In this document: positions 61,291-64,000 of the stretch, piece by piece
Position numbering within the stretch: position 1 is the first letter of the stretch
Layout: the number at the start of each line of letters is the position of its first letter
Translations under genes and position numbers: made by a program
Source: Lachnospiraceae bacterium
GTDB taxonomy: Bacteria > Bacillota > Clostridia > Lachnospirales > Lachnospiraceae
Reading direction: 5' to 3'
Length of the DNA: 64,000 nucleotides
Assembly (NCBI GenBank): GCA_022766905.1
Contig: JALEPU010000110.1
Location: 28,060 to 92,059, forward strand
The notes under the pieces: model-generated
The model's database searches: none
Seen by the model: only the letters and a program-made list of their open reading frames with translations
What the model was told of the DNA's origin: nothing

Positions 61291-62676
61291 TTACTCTTCT
61301 TCCTTTTTCGGAAGAAAACGGTCAATAATCTTTGTATCAATGCGATCTAATTCTTCTCTTGGCAGAATGCTTAAAAGCTCCCAGCCAAGGTTCAATGTCT
61401 CTTCCATGGTTCTGTTTTCATTCATTCCCTGTCCAATGTAACGCTGTTCGAATTCCTTGCCGAATTTCAGGTATAATTTATCAATAGAAGATAATTCCTC
61501 TTCACCGATAACAGAAGCCAGATTTCTGGCCTCTCCGACCCTTGCATAGGCGGAAAACAGCTGATTGGCAAGATCCTGGTGATCCACTCTTGTATATCCT
61601 TCTCCGATTCCGTCTTTCATCAGACGGGACAGTGACGGAAGAACACTGATCGGCGGATAAATTGCCTGACCATGGAGGTTTCGATCCAGTACAACCTGGC
61701 CTTCTGTAATATATCCGGTCAGGTCAGGAATCGGATGGGTAATGTCATCATTTGGCATGGTAAGAATCGGAAGCTGAGTCACAGAACCTTCCACTCCTTC
61801 CACAATACCGGCTCTTTCATAAAGAGAGGCAAGTTCACTGTATAAATAACCGGGATAACCTTTTCTGGATGGAATTTCTCCTTTTGAAGAAGAAACTTCA
61901 CGCATTGCTTCTGCATAAGAAGTCATATCGGTCAGGATAACCAAAATATGCATATGGCATTCAAAGGCCAGATATTCTGCTGCCGTAAGTGCTACCTTCG
62001 GTGTAATAAGACGTTCTACCACCGGGTCATTGGCAAGATTTAAAAACATACACACATGATCCGCTACTCCGCTTTCCTCAAAAGTTCTCTGGAAAAAGTC
62101 TGCCACATCGTGTTTGACGCCCATAGCGCCAAATACAATGGCAAATGGTTCATCGGAACCGTCTCCTAAGGAAGCCTGATTTACAATCTGTGCCGCTAAC
62201 TGATCATGAGGAAGACCATTTCCGGAAAAAATAGGAAGCTTCTGGCCACGAATCAGAGTGGTCAGGCCATCGATTGCAGAAATACCTGTCCGGATATAGT
62301 TTCTCGGATATTTTCTTCGAACCGGATTTAACGGTAAGCCATTGACATCTCTTCGGATATCGGAATCTAAGGGTTCCAACCCGTCAATCGGCTTTCCGAT
62401 TCCGTTAAAGGTTCTTCCCAGCATATCCGGTGACAAGGTCACTTCCATCGGATGACCGGTCAGTTTGGTATGGGTATTATTAAGAGACATATTTTCTGTT
62501 CCTTCAAACACCTGAATAATTGCCTTATCCTCATAAAGCTCAATAATACGTCCCAGTTTTTTTGTATGATTATCTACTGTAAATTCTACAATTTCATCAA
62601 AGAAAGCGTCCTGAACACCCTCCAGAACTACCAGGGGGCCATTGATACTGCTCAATCCAAGATATTCAATTGACAT
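61291..62676 (-). CDS. ntpB: V-type ATP synthase subunit B
   Basis: The non-catalytic nucleotide-binding subunit of the V1 head. The 461-residue protein has [29 protein letters not shown] (degenerate P-loop), the [11 protein letters not shown] segment, and [18 protein letters not shown]. It starts 12 bp after ntpA. Confidence 0.97.
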   Translation of the reverse strand: MSIEYLGLSSINGPLVVLEGVQDAFFDEIVEFTVDNHTKKLGRIIELYEDKAIIQVFEGTENMSLNNTHTKLTGHPMEVTLSPDMLGRTFNGIGKPIDGLEPLDSDIRRDVNGLPLNPVRRKYPRNYIRTGISAIDGLTTLIRGQKLPIFSGNGLPHDQLAAQIVNQASLGDGSDEPFAIVFGAMGVKHDVADFFQRTFEESGVADHVCMFLNLANDPVVERLITPKVALTAAEYLAFECHMHILVILTDMTSYAEAMREVSSSKGEIPSRKGYPGYLYSELASLYERAGIVEGVEGSVTQLPILTMPNDDITHPIPDLTGYITEGQVVLDRNLHGQAIYPPISVLPSLSRLMKDGIGEGYTRVDHQDLANQLFSAYARVGEARNLASVIGEEELSSIDKLYLKFGKEFEQRYIGQGMNENRTMEETLNLGWELLSILPREELDRIDTKIIDRFLPKKEEE

Positions 62677-62688
62677 GATTGTTCCCTC

Positions 62689-64000
62689 CTATGCATTTCT
62701 GGCGATTACACCGTCATAAAAATCATCAATTTCTTTTTTATAAAAGTCCAGCATCTGCAGGTTGTCATTTGGAACATCATATTTGATCGCAATCACCCGT
62801 TCAAAAATATGATCTTCTTTTAAAACACTCATCGGCATTCCCATATAAACCAGCTGCCGGCATTTTCCATACAGATATAAGATAATATCCATCATTTTAA
62901 ACTGCTTTTCTAAAGAAACGCAGGTATCGTCTTTGTGGAAGGCATTCTGCTGTAAAAATCCCAGACGAATCACTCTTGCAATCTCCAGAATCAGTTTCTG
63001 GTCATCCGGAAGCACATCGCCGCCAATCAGTTTTACAATCTCCATCAGACTGCTTTCCTGATTCAAAATGGTCATAAGACGATTCCGGTATTCTACAAAC
63101 TTCGGAGATACATGATCATTATACCAGGCATTTAAGTCCATCAGATACTCACTGTAGCTGGTCAGCCAGTGAATCGCCGGGAAATGTCTGGAATAGGCAA
63201 GGGATTTATCAAGTCCCCAGAAACATCTGACAAAACGCTTTGTATTCTGAGTAACCGGCTCGGAAAAATCTCCACCCTGAGGAGATACGGCTCCGATAAT
63301 CGTAACAGAACCATCGGTTCCGTTTAAGTTCTGCATCATTCCGGCTCTTTCGTAAAAAGCAGATAACCGGGATGCCAGATATGCCGGAAAACCTTCTTCT
63401 GCAGGCATCTCTTCCAGACGTCCGGAAAGTTCTCGCAGGGCTTCTGCCCAGCGGGAAGTAGAATCGGCCATAATCGCCACATCATAGCCCATATCTCTGT
63501 AATATTCTGCCAGAGTCAGTCCGGTATAAATAGATGCTTCACGAGCAGCCACCGGCATATTGGATGTATTGGCAATCAGAACAGTTCGGTCCATCAGCGG
63601 GTTACCCGTCTTAGGGTCTACCAGTTCTCCAAACTCTTCCAGCACCTGGGTCATCTCATTTCCACGCTCTCCACAACCGATGTAAACAATAATATCCGCA
63701 TCAGACCATTTTGCAATCTGATGCTGAGTCATCGTTTTTCCTGTTCCAAATCCACCCGGAATCGCTGCAGTTCCGCCTTTTGCAATCGGGAACATAGTAT
63801 CCAGAATTCTCTGACCGGTAATCAGAGGAACACTGGCAGAAATCCGATTATGAACCGGTCTCGGCACACGAATCGGCCATCTCTGGCACATAGAATAGGA
63901 TTTGAAGGAACCATCTGCCAGTTTTAATTCAACCAGTTTATCCTGAATGGTATATTCTCCATCTGAAACGGCAGATACTACCACACCATCTGTCCCAGGC
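62689..64000 (-). CDS. ntpA: V-type ATP synthase subunit A (5' part beyond the window)
   Basis: The catalytic subunit. The frame stays open to the window edge, giving 437 codons of an expected about 590. The Walker A GGFGTGKTMTQ, the IVYIGCGERGNEMTQ catalytic-glutamate segment, and MADSTSRWAEALRELSGRLEEMP are present. Ion specificity (H+ or Na+) cannot be read because the membrane ring genes lie outside. The true start lies upstream of the visible sequence. Confidence 0.96.
   Translation of the reverse strand, partial: PGTDGVVVSAVSDGEYTIQDKLVELKLADGSFKSYSMCQRWPIRVPRPVHNRISASVPLITGQRILDTMFPIAKGGTAAIPGGFGTGKTMTQHQIAKWSDADIIVYIGCGERGNEMTQVLEEFGELVDPKTGNPLMDRTVLIANTSNMPVAAREASIYTGLTLAEYYRDMGYDVAIMADSTSRWAEALRELSGRLEEMPAEEGFPAYLASRLSAFYERAGMMQNLNGTDGSVTIIGAVSPQGGDFSEPVTQNTKRFVRCFWGLDKSLAYSRHFPAIHWLTSYSEYLMDLNAWYNDHVSPKFVEYRNRLMTILNQESSLMEIVKLIGGDVLPDDQKLILEIARVIRLGFLQQNAFHKDDTCVSLEKQFKMMDIILYLYGKCRQLVYMGMPMSVLKEDHIFERVIAIKYDVPNDNLQMLDFYKKEIDDFYDGVIARNA

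Noticed and set aside
1..64000. Phage, integrative element, CRISPR or toxin-antitoxin system
   Set aside because: No integrase, transposase, phage structural gene, direct-repeat array or toxin-antitoxin pair was seen; gene content is mainly core or clade-typical.

Overview
The window looks like a chromosomal segment from a Gram-positive, spore-forming anaerobe of the Lachnospiraceae (Clostridia); a Blautia-like gut genome is plausible but not proven. Supporting signs are moderate-to-low GC, strong AGGAGG-type ribosome binding sites and near-consensus sigma-A promoters, often with extended -10 elements. The gene content also fits: BofA, V-type ATPase, a monoderm Tad pilus locus with DUF5702/DUF6382-type partners, desulfoferrodoxin, LarB and several Lachnospiraceae-type uncharacterised proteins. 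No rRNA, tRNA, CRISPR array, insertion sequence or prophage was seen. Gene content is mostly core or clade-typical.

Layout. 1-9.1 kb (all minus): ftsW (cut by the edge), metK behind a SAM-I riboswitch and terminator, a PsiE-like membrane protein, murA, a flavin reductase-like protein, a HIT protein, glgB with its own strong promoter, and pfkA. 9.1-11.7 kb: the recombination/replication cluster dnaX-ybaB-recR. A sensorless histidine kinase (plus) then converges on a rhomboid protease (minus). 13.4-22.9 kb: a Tad/Flp type IVb pilus operon on the minus strand (prepilin peptidase, TadZ, CpaF, TadB, TadC, Flp pilin, DUF5702, two TadE-like proteins, DUF6382-FHA) from one strong promoter. bofA diverges upstream.

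23.4-31.2 kb: an L-sorbose-type utilisation operon (mannose-family PTS IIA-IIB-IIC-IID, SorE reductase, RpiR regulator, SorD dehydrogenase). Upstream are a truncated HAD gene and a Gfo/Idh/MocA oxidoreductase. Both promoter regions carry copies of a related AT-rich operator-like motif, suggesting one regulon. A 141-bp nested inverted-repeat element lies upstream of the Gfo/Idh promoter, behind a DUF1002 gene.

31.3-37.4 kb: a DUF1002 secreted protein, a YfhO-type membrane protein, a Gx transporter, a glycosyltransferase and small uncharacterised genes. 37.6-41.4 kb (plus): a nucleoside deaminase, a BMP-family lipoprotein, a GntR regulator, tRNA deaminase tadA and a flavodoxin-like reductase. 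41.4-55.1 kb (minus): a CAP-domain exoprotein, HAD phosphatase, an Amt-PII fusion behind an early leader terminator, a DUF6128-like protein, rsmA, tatD, a YesL protein, a large coiled-coil protein with a degenerate DnaB-like domain, larB and metG. 55.3-60.5 kb (plus): a CdaR-family regulator with glycerate kinase and an alpha/beta hydrolase, then superoxide reductase with a Fur/PerR-like operator, then a membrane diguanylate cyclase. 60.6-64 kb (minus): V-type ATPase A (cut by the edge), B and D.

The most unusual items are the degenerate DnaB-like protein, the shared operator motif in the sorbose region, the nested inverted-repeat element at 31.2 kb, the amt leader terminator, and the Tad proteins with extra domains. 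No clearly new multigene system was found. Start codons were chosen from ribosome binding sites, so several differ from the longest open frame. All promoter, operator and terminator calls were made by eye.
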